Below are positions 16,798-24,245 of a stretch of DNA of 64,000 nucleotides, piece after piece (position 1 is the first letter of the stretch; every line of letters starts with the position of its first letter). This stretch comes from an uncultured bacterium (lineage in GTDB: Bacteria > Bacillota > Clostridia > Oscillospirales > Ruminococcaceae). Location: contig CAJMLV010000013.1 in NCBI GenBank assembly GCA_905214345.1, forward strand, positions 1 to 64,000, in the 5' to 3' direction. A model generated the notes under the pieces. It was not told the origin of the DNA and made no database searches. It worked only from the letters and a program-made list of their open reading frames with translations. A program made the position numbers and the translations under genes.

Positions 16798-17196
16798 TTA
16801 CTCCTCCACCGGCAGCAGATTGCTCACATAAGGCCGGCGGCCGGCCAGCACATCATCGTAAAAGCGCTGTTTCTGGTCCACATACGCCACCGCTCCTTCC
16901 AGTTCCGCGATCTGTGCCAGCAGCGCTTCCCGCTTGCGGGCCAGGATCTTCTTGCGCTCCGGGATGGACGCGGTCCCCCGCCCGCACAGTTCCACATAGT
17001 GCTGCATTTCCCGAATGCTCAGCCCGCACCGCCGCAGGCAGCCCAGCCCTTCGATCCACGCCACATCCCGGTCATCGAACACACGTCGGTTGGCGCTGTC
17101 CCGCTTTACATTGGGCACCAACCCCTGGTTGCAATAAAATTTGAGCCCCTCGTAATTCATGCCGGTTTTCCGGCAGACCTCTTTCATGGTATACAT
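16798..17196 (-). CDS. MerR-family transcriptional regulator
   Basis: 132 residues. The N-terminal winged helix-turn-helix YTMKEVCRKTGMNYEGLKFYCNQGLV is followed by the dimerisation coiled coil (about 80-115). No conserved metal-binding cysteine cluster is present at the C-terminus, so a small organic or redox effector is more likely than a metal. The ATG at 17196, preceded by AGAGGAAAA, is chosen over one 36 bp upstream. It is divergent from an aldo/keto reductase gene whose promoter carries a textbook MerR site, and it very likely activates that gene. Confidence 0.85.
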   Translation of the reverse strand: MYTMKEVCRKTGMNYEGLKFYCNQGLVPNVKRDSANRRVFDDRDVAWIEGLGCLRRCGLSIREMQHYVELCGRGTASIPERKKILARKREALLAQIAELEGAVAYVDQKQRFYDDVLAGRRPYVSNLLPVEE

Positions 17197-17242
17197 GGCG
17201 TTTTCCTCTCTGTGTTTTCCCGATTTTTTCACAAAGCAGCTC

Positions 17243-17273
17243 TTGACCGGTAGTTACTACCGGATGCTACACT
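17243..17273 (+). promoter_or_regulatory. MerR-type promoter with 19-bp spacer and operator
   Basis: TTGACC (17243-17248) and TACACT (17268-17273) are separated by an over-long 19-bp spacer. The spacer holds the perfect palindrome CCGGTAG-TTA-CTACCGG (17247-17263). This is the hallmark arrangement of promoters that MerR proteins untwist to activate. Confidence 0.85.
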
Positions 17274-17339
17274 GAGGATACCACAGACCACGGCGTCTTG
17301 CAAGCGGTCTGCCGAACACACAGAATGGAGGATACGACA

Positions 17340-18215
17340 ATGGAATATGTAACCCTGTACAACGGTGTGCGGATGCCCATGGTGGGCTACGGTGTCTATC
17401 AGGTGACCCCGCAGGAATGTGAGCGCTGCGTGCTGGATGCCCTGCAGGTGGGCTACCGCTCGCTGGATACCGCCCAGAGCTATTTCAACGAGGAGCAGGT
17501 GGGCAGCGCCATCCGGAAATCCGGTGTTCCCCGGCAGGAAATCTTCCTGACCACCAAGGTGTGGGTGGAGCATTACGGCTACGAATCCGCCCGGGTGTCG
17601 GTGCTGCAATCCATGGAAAAACTGCGCACCGACTATCTGGACCTGGTGCTGCTGCACCAGCCGTTCGGGGATTATTACGGCGCCTACCGCGCGCTGGAGG
17701 ACCTGTACGACCAGGGAAAGGTCCGGGCCATCGGAGTATCCAATTTCTACCCCGACCGTCTGGTAGACATCGCCAGCTTCGCCCGCGTCCGTCCCATGGT
17801 CAACCAGGTGGAGATCCATCCCTACCACCAGCAGGCCGAGGCCAAAGCCTGGATGGAGAAGTACGGCGTGCAGCCGGAAGCCTGGGCACCTTTCGGGGAA
17901 GGGCGGGGAGGTCTGTTTGACGACCCGGTCCTGGCCGCCATCGCCAGACAGTACGGCAAGACCCCGGCCCAGGTCATTCTGCGCTGGCATCTGCAGCGGG
18001 GCGTGGTCATCATTCCCAAATCCACCCACATCGAGCGCATGCGCCAGAACCTGGATGTCTTTGATTTCACCCTGAGCGAAGAAGATATGGCCGCCATCGC
18101 CGCTCTGGACAAAAAACAGAGCGCATTTTTCTCCCATCAGGACCCAAATATGGTAGAATGGTTCGTGAAGATGGTGGACGAGCGCAAAGCCAAACACAGC
18201 GCCGCCGACCAATAA
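17340..18215 (+). CDS. Aldo/keto reductase
   Basis: 291-residue NADPH-dependent TIM-barrel oxidoreductase of the AKR superfamily (AKR5-like size). The catalytic tetrad is D43 (LDTAQS), Y48, K73 (TTKVW) and H106 (LLHQPF). The C-terminal cofactor-binding stretch IPKSTHIERMRQN is intact. The start ATG follows AGGATACGAC. It is transcribed from the MerR-controlled promoter and is followed by a flavin reductase gene 19 bp downstream, suggesting an inducible reductase module for reactive carbonyls or quinones. The substrate is unknown. Confidence 0.92.
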   Translation: MEYVTLYNGVRMPMVGYGVYQVTPQECERCVLDALQVGYRSLDTAQSYFNEEQVGSAIRKSGVPRQEIFLTTKVWVEHYGYESARVSVLQSMEKLRTDYLDLVLLHQPFGDYYGAYRALEDLYDQGKVRAIGVSNFYPDRLVDIASFARVRPMVNQVEIHPYHQQAEAKAWMEKYGVQPEAWAPFGEGRGGLFDDPVLAAIARQYGKTPAQVILRWHLQRGVVIIPKSTHIERMRQNLDVFDFTLSEEDMAAIAALDKKQSAFFSHQDPNMVEWFVKMVDERKAKHSAADQ

Positions 18216-18234
18216 TGAATTGGAGGGATTTTTC

Positions 18235-18795
18235 ATGCGCAAGAATTTTGGTGCCAAACCCTGGACCTATCCTCAGCCGGTGTTCATCCTGGCCGCTTAC
18301 GGCGAGGACGGCACCCCCAACGCCATGAACGCGGCCTGGGGCGGGATCAGCGATGACCGGGAGATTTCCCTGTGCATCAGCGCCGGGCACAAGACCACCG
18401 CCGACATTCTGGCCCGCAAAGCTTTCACCGTAAGCATGGCCACCGCCGCCCAGGTGGTGCCCTGCGATTATGTGGGCATTGCCTCGGGCAACAATGTTCC
18501 CAACAAACTGGAAAAAGCCGGCTGGCACACCACCAAGTCGGAGTATGTGGACGCGCCCCTCATCGACGAACTGCCCATGGCCGTGGAGTGCCGCCTGGTC
18601 AGCTATGACCCCGAAAGCTGCCGCCTGGTGGGCGAAATCGTCAACATCAGTGCCGACGAATCGGTGCTGGACGCCCAGGGCAAGATCGACCCGGACAAAC
18701 TGGAACCCATTACCTTTGACCCCATCCACAACACCTACCGCAAGCTGGGTGAAAAGGTGGGCAACGCCTTCCGGGACGGCGCCGCTCTGAAATAA
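18235..18795 (+). CDS. Flavin reductase-like, FMN-binding split-barrel protein
   Basis: 186 residues of the flavin reductase/FMN-binding domain family. Characteristic segments are KPWTYPQPVFILAAYGEDG at the N-terminus, NAAWGG and SAGHKTTADILARKAFTVSM. Such proteins supply reduced flavin or act directly as NAD(P)H:flavin oxidoreductases. GGAGGGA precedes the ATG at 18235. Second gene of the MerR-controlled unit, so it probably works with the aldo/keto reductase in a redox stress response. Confidence 0.85.
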   Translation: MRKNFGAKPWTYPQPVFILAAYGEDGTPNAMNAAWGGISDDREISLCISAGHKTTADILARKAFTVSMATAAQVVPCDYVGIASGNNVPNKLEKAGWHTTKSEYVDAPLIDELPMAVECRLVSYDPESCRLVGEIVNISADESVLDAQGKIDPDKLEPITFDPIHNTYRKLGEKVGNAFRDGAALK

Positions 18796-18823
18796 CGGAC
18801 CCGGAACGCCAAAACAGGCAATA

Positions 18824-18871
18824 AAAAGCTGGAGAGGTACTGCATTAGCAGTACCTCTCCAGCTTTTCTTT
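18824..18871. terminator. Long bidirectional terminator
   Basis: A perfect 20-bp stem (18824-18843 with 18848-18867) and a 4-nt loop ATTA, with A4 and T4 at the ends. It separates the MerR-regulated operon from the convergent ROK gene. Confidence 0.85.
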
Positions 18872-18897
18872 TTTTTGCAGCCTTCTCTTTTTACCGT

Positions 18898-19782
18898 TCA
18901 GCCGACTTTTCGGCCCAGCAGACCGCACACGCTGCCCAGCAGCGCGGCGTCGTTGCCCAGAAGGGCGGGCACCACACGGCAGCGGTCCCGACATTCCGGG
19001 GGCAGGCATTCTTCCATGGCCCGGCGCAGCGGTTCGGTCAGCCGTTCTTTCTGTGCCGACACACCGCCTCCCACCACGATGGTGTCCAGGTCCAGCAGAA
19101 TCTGGATGTTGGCAAACACACGTCCTGCCTTTTGCAGCCAGTCGGCAAACAGGGCTTCACAGACCGGGTCGCCCTCTTCCAGCCGGGCAAAAAAGGCTCG
19201 GCCGTCCAGATCCGGGCAGTTCAGGGCGGCGGCCCCGCGGCGGATCAGCGCCACGGCGGAACCCTGCAGTTCCCAGTATTCTTCCGGGCCGGCATAGTTC
19301 CAGTAGCCGATTTCCCCCGCGCGGTGAAACGCACCTTCCAGCGGTCTGCCGTTGAGAACCACGCAGCCGCCCACCCCGGTGCCGAAAGCCACACAGAGAA
19401 AATCCCGCTTGCCCTGTGCCGCACCGCGCCACCTCTCGCCAAGGGCAGCGGCCCGCACGTCGTTCAGGATGTTCACCGGCAGGCCGGGCCATTCCCGGGC
19501 AAAGAGGCCGGCGGGGCAAAAATCCTGCAGGCAGGGCATGTTTTCCACCCCGCCCAGCACCCGGCCGGCGGCACTGTCCACCGTCCCAAGTGTGCTGATG
19601 CCCACCCCGTCCAGCGGCCCCTGCACCGTCCGGGCGGCCTGCAGCAGGGCGGTTTCCAGCCCGGACCGGGTCATTCTGCTGCCGGTGGGCACCGTTCCCA
19701 GGCGGCGGAGTTCGCCCCGGTCATCAACCGCCGCATATTTCATGCTGGTCCCGCCGATGTCCACCGCAAGATACTGTTTCAT
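18898..19782 (-). CDS. ROK-family sugar kinase-like protein
   Basis: 294 residues with the ASKHA fold: the phosphate-1 loop DIGGTSMKY (8-16), the catalytic NILNDVRAAALGE segment and the adenosine loop FGTGVGG. The cysteine-rich zinc motif C-x-C-G-x2-G-C-x-E is missing: the corresponding place reads AGEIGYWNYAGPEEYWELQGS, and the usual His of the GEIGH motif is Tyr. It has no N-terminal helix-turn-helix, so it is a kinase type and not a repressor. The sugar (glucose, ManNAc, allose and others) cannot be told. No sugar genes are adjacent, and a decayed gene lies upstream. Confidence 0.8.
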   Translation of the reverse strand: MKQYLAVDIGGTSMKYAAVDDRGELRRLGTVPTGSRMTRSGLETALLQAARTVQGPLDGVGISTLGTVDSAAGRVLGGVENMPCLQDFCPAGLFAREWPGLPVNILNDVRAAALGERWRGAAQGKRDFLCVAFGTGVGGCVVLNGRPLEGAFHRAGEIGYWNYAGPEEYWELQGSAVALIRRGAAALNCPDLDGRAFFARLEEGDPVCEALFADWLQKAGRVFANIQILLDLDTIVVGGGVSAQKERLTEPLRRAMEECLPPECRDRCRVVPALLGNDAALLGSVCGLLGRKVG

Positions 19783-19800
19783 GGCCGCGCTCCTTCGCTT

Positions 19801-20112
19801 TTATTCAAAGTATACCGGGCTCACAAAGGCACAGGAACCGTTGGCCTGGTACACTTCCATGTGGTAGAAATCCCTTTCGGTCTGCTTTTCGTCGGTGAAT
19901 TCTCCCCCCAGGGTATACTGGCTCTGGGAGATGGCAGGGTGTACCTTGAACGCCTGGGAGTGGTAGGGCTTCATGTGGTTGCTGTACCCGCCCCGCATCA
20001 GCTGGGCCACCGTCATGGTCTGCACATGGCCGTTCACGTCAATGGTCACTTCGGTGTCCGGCGAACCTTCCAGTTCCAGGATCACCGCGCTGGTCAGCGG
20101 GTGCAGCGCCTG
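19801..20112 (-). pseudogene. 3' remnant of a CehA/McbA-like metallohydrolase
   Basis: About 100 residues of convincing protein end here, including RDFYHMEVYQANGSCAFVSP, which resembles the C-terminal end of PHP-type CehA/McbA metallohydrolases. No matching 5' part or start with a ribosome site is found: upstream of about 20112 the same strand turns into antisense of the remnant on the other strand. The catalytic PHP domain is absent, so it should be non-functional. Confidence 0.45.
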
Positions 20113-20211
20113 CGCTTTGTCTTTGAGGACAGATTCACCGTGAAGGTATCCAGCATCCCTTACTACCAGAACGAGATCCGGTTCGAGATCCAGCTGCCGG
20201 AAACGCCGTAA
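20110..20211 (+). other. Possible 3' remnant of an unrecognised gene
   Basis: A short plus-strand stretch codes for protein-like sequence ending FEIQLPETP before a TAA at 20209-20211. It has no plausible start; further left the frame runs antisense to the metallohydrolase remnant. It seems to be the tail of another gene joined at the same breakpoint near 20110. Confidence 0.3.
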
Positions 20212-20277
20212 CAGGCCGACTTGCCTGAGGGACCCGCCCGCGCCGGCACCATGCCGCAGACGGCAGAAAGGATTTCC

Positions 20278-20478
20278 ATGGATCACACAAAAGAGCAGCT
20301 CGAAGAAGCACAGCGCCAGATCGACTCCACCCTGCACAAGCTGCGGGAGGTGGTCAGGACCCTGGAAGGCAAAGAAAATCCCGCCCGGTACAAATCCCAG
20401 CTGACCCTGGCCCGGCGCCGCATCGACGCCTTTACCCTGGCCAATGAGCTGATCCGGCGGGAACTGGACAACATGTAA
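20278..20478 (+). CDS. Small coiled-coil protein of unknown function
   Basis: 66 residues, highly charged and helical (EEAQRQIDSTLHKLREVV), with no membrane segment. An in-frame ATG at 20221 exists, but AAAGGA just before 20278 decides for the shorter form. The even heptad spacing suggests a short coiled coil and a possible protein-binding role. No function is recognised. It is followed closely by a hairpin that may terminate it. Confidence 0.65.
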   Translation: MDHTKEQLEEAQRQIDSTLHKLREVVRTLEGKENPARYKSQLTLARRRIDAFTLANELIRRELDNM

Positions 20479-20482
20479 TAAA

Positions 20483-20503
20483 AATCCCCACCGCCGCCCG
20501 GCA
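20483..20503. repeat. Direct repeat copy 1 (terminator left arm)
   Basis: A 21-bp stretch beginning AATCCCCACCGCCG is repeated exactly at 21724-21744. The two copies bracket the low-GC acetyltransferase pair. Confidence 0.8.
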
Positions 20504-20526
20504 GATACACCGGGCGGCATTTTTCT
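20491..20526 (+). terminator. Intrinsic terminator after the coiled-coil gene
   Basis: CCGCCCGG / CCGGGCGG stem followed by a T-rich run. It shares its left part with the terminator at 21724 but has a different, shorter right arm. Confidence 0.7.
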
Positions 20527-20551
20527 CATTCTGCGCCACGGGAATAGCATG

Positions 20552-20580
20552 TTGACAGTCTTTTCTGACTGGTATATAAC
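20552..20580 (+). promoter_or_regulatory. Promoter of the acetyltransferase pair
   Basis: TTGACA (20552-20557), 17 bp, TATAAC (20575-20580). Confidence 0.65.
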
Positions 20581-20619
20581 TGAAAAAGAGATTTTCTCTG
20601 TTCATAAGGAGGTCTGCAC

Positions 20620-21117
20620 ATGGAAGTCCATAAAATCACACCAGAAGCTATTCCTGCCATTGCCTCCATGATGAGTACACTCAAACCGGATTGGTGGGAT
20701 TACCAAGGTGCAGTTAGCCAGTTGAGCGACATCAACGAGGTCATTAAGACCGTGGGTTGGTATCTCACAGAAGAATCCGGCAAAGTAAAGGGATTCATTC
20801 TGTGCCGAGAACTTTTGGGTTATCGGGCGCTGGAGCTGGAATGTAGTGGCTATGATGACAACGGTGTTTTCAAGCTGGAACACAAACTTGGATCTCTGTT
20901 GGCTGAAGCAGAATCCTATGCCAAAGAGCAGGGTTATCTAACCTTCCGAAGCGGCATCAGCTCGATAGGGTTTAACATTCACATGCAGCCTGTTCCGGAT
21001 ATCGCGCAAGCCATCGCAACGCTTCAATGTGACCGCATCGACTACCTCTGGTATCTGGAAAATGGTTTTCGCGTGATTGGCATTCAGCCAATGCCTACGA
21101 TATGGGGTTCCATCTGA
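20620..21117 (+). CDS. GNAT-fold-like protein, probable acetyltransferase
   Basis: 165 residues, clearly lower in GC than its neighbours. The N-terminal half (ITPEAIPAIASMMSTLKPDWWDY...GKVKGFILCREL) and the following EAESYAKEQGYLTFRSG and LENGFRVIG segments follow the GNAT order of helices and strands. The acetyl-CoA loop (Q/R-x-x-G-x-G/A) is not preserved in a recognisable form, so catalysis is uncertain. GGAGG lies upstream of the ATG. It is the first of two acetyltransferase-like genes in a horizontally acquired-looking patch. Confidence 0.6.
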   Translation: MEVHKITPEAIPAIASMMSTLKPDWWDYQGAVSQLSDINEVIKTVGWYLTEESGKVKGFILCRELLGYRALELECSGYDDNGVFKLEHKLGSLLAEAESYAKEQGYLTFRSGISSIGFNIHMQPVPDIAQAIATLQCDRIDYLWYLENGFRVIGIQPMPTIWGSI

Positions 21118-21208
21118 TTTTGCTGGGGAAGACCCTTTCGTAATATGATTTTTTTCGGTACAGATGGATTCTGTTATTCACCTTCCCCTACAAAGGATGT
21201 GGATTCTT

Positions 21209-21625
21209 GTGATTGTTTACCAAGAAAATTCTTTGACACCCGACCTCATAAACGCTCTGCGCATTGCTGTAGGCTGGACGCCTTTTTCTCTTCTGCAGCT
21301 GGAACGGTCCATCGGCGCCACATCTTGTTCCGTAACCGCTTGGAGTGATAACCACCCTGTGGGCATGGCCCGGCTCATCGGTGACGGCATCTATTATTTT
21401 CTATGTGATGTCATTGTGATTCCTGATTTCCAGAAACACGGTATCGGCCGTCATATGGTTGACCATCTTATAGAATATGCCCGGCAAGGTCTGGCCCCCG
21501 GTGAACGCTGCTCGGTGGTCCTGGTATCAGCTGAAGGCAAAGAAAACTTTTATTCATCCCTAGGCTTTGCCACCATCCCTAACAATCGCGCCGGGTATGG
21601 TATGCAATTGTTTTTATCCAAGTAA
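21209..21625 (+). CDS. GNAT-family N-acetyltransferase
   Basis: 138 residues from the GTG at 21209. That start is preferred to the ATG at 21164 because AAAGGA at 21192-21197 precedes it and the family begins at this point; the alternative would add 15 residues. The acetyl-CoA loop is QKHGIGRHMV, the strand before it DVIVIPDFQ, and the end FYSSLGFATI is the usual motif B. The substrate is unknown. Low GC like the gene before it, and closed by the second repeat copy/terminator. Confidence 0.78.
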   Translation: MIVYQENSLTPDLINALRIAVGWTPFSLLQLERSIGATSCSVTAWSDNHPVGMARLIGDGIYYFLCDVIVIPDFQKHGIGRHMVDHLIEYARQGLAPGERCSVVLVSAEGKENFYSSLGFATIPNNRAGYGMQLFLSK

Positions 21626-21723
21626 GGCAGTCAAGCCCTGGTTGTCTGATTACTTGTTCCCCTTCAAAGGGTCTTTGTATTCTTTCCGGCTCAAACCGTC
21701 TTCTATTTATTTAATGTAATCAG

Positions 21724-21775
21724 AATCCCCACCGCCGCCCGGCAAGGCACCGGGCAGCGGTGGGGATTTTTTATG
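21724..21775 (+). terminator. Strong terminator, direct repeat copy 2
   Basis: The left arm (21724-21744) pairs with the right arm ending GCGGTGGGGATT around an AGG-containing loop, with one mismatch, then TTTTTT. Its first 21 bp are identical to 20483-20503. Confidence 0.8.
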
Positions 21776-21823
21776 GTTAACGGCTGTTCAAGAAAAATCG
21801 ATTGACGCTTAACGGCGCCTCGC

Positions 21824-21852
21824 TTGTGGGCCGCACACCCACGCGGTACAAT
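21824..21852 (+). promoter_or_regulatory. Promoter of the XRE-TPR-like regulator
   Basis: TTGTGG (21824-21829), 17 bp, TACAAT (21847-21852). Confidence 0.5.
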
Positions 21853-21902
21853 ACAGATACAGAAAGCCGCGGCACTGAAACAGGAAAAAGGGAGATCATA
21901 CC

Positions 21903-22979
21903 ATGGAATCGACACAAATGAAAATCGGCGGCAGCATTGCATCCCTGCGCAAAGCCCGGGGTCTGACCCAGGAACAGCTGGCCCAGCAATTGGGTGTGTC
22001 TGCCCCGGCGGTAAGCAAATGGGAAACCGACAGTTCCTACCCGGACATTACCCTGCTGTGTCCTCTGGCCCGGGCGCTGGGCACCAATGTGGACACACTG
22101 CTGCGATTTCATCCCACTTTGTCGGACGAAGAGGCCACCGAACAGCTCAACGGTGTGTTGGACTTGGCCATGAAACAGAATCTGGCGGGCGCCCGGGAGC
22201 GCCTGGAAGATCTGCTGCGGCAATATCCCGGCTGCGCCGCCCTGCAATACATGGCCGCCACTGCCTATGACGCCTTTCAGATGTTTTTTCCCGACGTGGA
22301 CGCGTCTGAGCGCAACCGCTGGCGAACCGCCAAACGGGCACTGCTGGAACAGCTGCGTACCGCAGGGAATCCCACCTACTGGCAGAGCGCCACCCTGCAG
22401 TTGGCCGCGATGGCCATAGGGGACGGCGAATTGGAGACCTGCGATGCTCTTTTGAAAGAACTGCCGGAACAAACAGCAGACCCCACCAGTATCCGTGCCC
22501 TTTATTTTCTGAAAAAAGAGCAGACGGAGGAAGCGCTGAAACTGACCCAGAATCAGCTGTACAAACTGGTACATCAAGTACTGACGTTCCTGACCTCCAT
22601 GATGGATTCCCGGATGGTCCAAAGCCCGGAACAGCTTTCGGCCATCTGCCGCGCCTACCGGGACACCGCACGGACCTTCGGATTTCCGGATATGAGCGAC
22701 GGCATCATGCTGACCGCTTATCTTCAACGGGGACAGCCGGAAAAAGCCGCCCAGCATTTTGCCCGGTATGTGGACAGGATGCTGAGCCCCGCGGTCCTGC
22801 CGGACCGGGATTTGTTCACGCCGGGCATGGACTGGAAAGAACCGGACAATATTCAGGTCACCACCCCCGCCATGCGCCGTATGCTGCTGCAGGCACTTCT
22901 TCAGGAGGAAAGTTATCGCCCGCTTTTCGACTATCCCGTTTTTACCGACGCCCTGGAAAAACTGAAAGCCAGCGTGTAA
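21903..22979 (+). CDS. XRE-family regulator with helical C-terminal domain
   Basis: 358 residues. The N-terminal Cro/C1-type helix-turn-helix (about 8-62) is GSIASLRKARGLTQEQLAQQLGVSAPAVSKWE. The remaining 290 residues are all helical with TPR-like periodicity (EQLNGVLDLAMKQNLAGARERLEDLLRQYPGC), a layout common in Clostridia for regulators sensing a peptide or other partner. The start may also be the ATG at 21918, which begins MKIGG; a GGGAG site favours 21903. The target is unknown; the convergent CatA-like gene ends close by and is not obviously its regulon. Confidence 0.82.
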   Translation: MESTQMKIGGSIASLRKARGLTQEQLAQQLGVSAPAVSKWETDSSYPDITLLCPLARALGTNVDTLLRFHPTLSDEEATEQLNGVLDLAMKQNLAGARERLEDLLRQYPGCAALQYMAATAYDAFQMFFPDVDASERNRWRTAKRALLEQLRTAGNPTYWQSATLQLAAMAIGDGELETCDALLKELPEQTADPTSIRALYFLKKEQTEEALKLTQNQLYKLVHQVLTFLTSMMDSRMVQSPEQLSAICRAYRDTARTFGFPDMSDGIMLTAYLQRGQPEKAAQHFARYVDRMLSPAVLPDRDLFTPGMDWKEPDNIQVTTPAMRRMLLQALLQEESYRPLFDYPVFTDALEKLKASV

Positions 22980-22990
22980 AAAATTCGCTT

Positions 22991-23629
22991 TTACCCCTGC
23001 CCTTCGCAGCCGTCCAGCAGCTGCTGCAGTTCGTTTACCAGGCGGCATGTATGGAAGCCGTCGCACACGCCGTGGTGTACCTGCACCGCCAGGGGCAGCA
23101 GCACGCGGCCCCCCTCCTCATAAAACCGTCCCATGGTGAAGATGGGCGGCAGATAATCGTACCCGTTCTGCAGGTTCAGGTTGAACCCTTCGAAACTGGC
23201 CCAGGGCACCATGGACACCGGAAAGGTGTTGGCAGGCGTATCGGGCCGGGACATCAGCCCCGGGGTATCGCCGTATTCGGCCATATCCCGCTCCCAGGCG
23301 GCACAGAATTCCCGGTAATCCGGGGTATAGGCCGTCCACAGGTTGGAGAAGGTCTCGGTATCCTTATGGAAAATGGTATAGCAGGGATGGACCACATCAT
23401 AATACCCCGGGTTGCCTTCCTCATCCAGCGCCATGCGGAATTCCTGATGCCGGTTCACCACGGTGGACAGGTAAAACAGCATGGCCGGGTACAACTTTTC
23501 CCCCCGCTGCCGCAGCCGGGTGATGTCCAGCTTGAAGGTGGCGCTGTATGTGCAGGGCACCTGGGTAAAATAGTGGCGGAAATATTCTTCCCGGGGCCAG
23601 GTGCTCCTGTCGATTCTGGTAAAAGTCAT
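22991..23629 (-). CDS. CatA-like (type A chloramphenicol acetyltransferase fold) acetyltransferase
   Basis: 212 residues, the typical CAT length. The active-site block HHGVCDGFH (185-193) contains the catalytic His (second His, H186), and FPVSMVPWASF supplies the S139 equivalent of the transition-state serine. The N-terminus RIDRSTWPREEYFRHYF is the family signature. Activity on chloramphenicol is possible, but many gut homologues are uncharacterised and resistance should not be assumed. The ATG at 23629 has GAGGAGAGG upstream; a longer in-frame start at 23737 lacks one. Confidence 0.8.
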   Translation of the reverse strand: MTFTRIDRSTWPREEYFRHYFTQVPCTYSATFKLDITRLRQRGEKLYPAMLFYLSTVVNRHQEFRMALDEEGNPGYYDVVHPCYTIFHKDTETFSNLWTAYTPDYREFCAAWERDMAEYGDTPGLMSRPDTPANTFPVSMVPWASFEGFNLNLQNGYDYLPPIFTMGRFYEEGGRVLLPLAVQVHHGVCDGFHTCRLVNELQQLLDGCEGQG

Positions 23630-23743
23630 GATTCGGGATTCCTCTCCTCTGCCGTTTCGGCGTCGCTTTGTGCGGGGCAGCGCCCCCGGCTGCATTGTAG
23701 CATGTTCGCGATCTTTTTTCCACAAGGCGGTGGACAACCCGCA

Positions 23744-23773
23744 TTGACGGGTACTTTCGGGCGGTGTTATACT
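23744..23773 (+). promoter_or_regulatory. Promoter of the small membrane protein
   Basis: TTGACG (23744-23749), 18 bp, TATACT (23768-23773), about 35 bp before a near-perfect ribosome site. Confidence 0.65.
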
Positions 23774-23814
23774 GAAAAAAATGCCCCAAAGAGGCCCCGC
23801 CGGGAGGTGAGCTG

Positions 23815-23976
23815 ATGAAACTCTACCGTATTCTTGCGCTGCTCTGCCTTGTGGTGGCCTGCCTTGGTCTGGCCGCTTTCTTCGGCGGCATGCGCAGCGT
23901 CAAAGCGGGGGTATTTGTGTTCCCCCTCCTGCTGGCCTTTCTGTTCTGGTATCTGTACAGAAAAAATGATCGCTGA
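23815..23976 (+). CDS. Small two-helix membrane protein
   Basis: 53 residues beginning MKLYRILALLCLVVACLGL and ending FWYLYRKNDR. Two hydrophobic helices (about 5-22 and 31-48) are joined by a short loop FFGGMRSVKAG. A GGGAGGTGA ribosome site six bases before the ATG, its own TTGACG/TATACT promoter and a following terminator make it a genuine single-gene unit. No homologous family is recognised. The positive C-terminus suggests both ends face the cytoplasm. Confidence 0.72.
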   Translation: MKLYRILALLCLVVACLGLAAFFGGMRSVKAGVFVFPLLLAFLFWYLYRKNDR

Positions 23977-23988
23977 AACCATCCCTGC

Positions 23989-24026
23989 AAAAGCCCTTCG
24001 GAGAATTTCTCTCCGGAGGGCTTTTC
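23989..24026 (+). terminator. Intrinsic terminator of the small membrane protein gene
   Basis: AAAAGCCCT...AGGGCTTTT stem with CGGAG/CTCCG interior. Confidence 0.75.
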
Positions 24027-24144
24027 GTTTGCCCGCAGGGCGGGAATCGCCTGTGCAGCCGCCGCTTTTCTGCCCTGGACAAGGGCGGTCCGGCCCGTGG
24101 AATTGCGAATTTTTTGGATTGGATGATGTATGTTTTGGGTGTGA

Positions 24145-24173
24145 TTGACGCACCCATTTTTCCTTTTTATAAT
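24145..24173 (+). promoter_or_regulatory. Promoter of the amino-sugar operon
   Basis: TTGACG (24145-24150), 17 bp, TATAAT (24168-24173). Transcription should begin near 24180, which excludes an in-frame ATG at 24114 as the start of the first gene. Confidence 0.72.
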
Positions 24174-24245
24174 CGGCTTAAAAACACCGGGCTGCACGCC
24201 CGAAGGCAAAAAACGCGCTGTGCCGCGTTCAAAGGGGGAAACTCT

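Noticed and set aside
20483..21775. Insertion sequence or integron cassette around the acetyltransferase pair
   Set aside because: No transposase, inverted terminal repeats or attC-like structure seen; only a shared terminator arm supports insertion.
22991..23629. Acquired chloramphenicol resistance gene
   Set aside because: Composition equals the surroundings, no mobile element is near, and CatA-like proteins of unknown substrate are common in this group.
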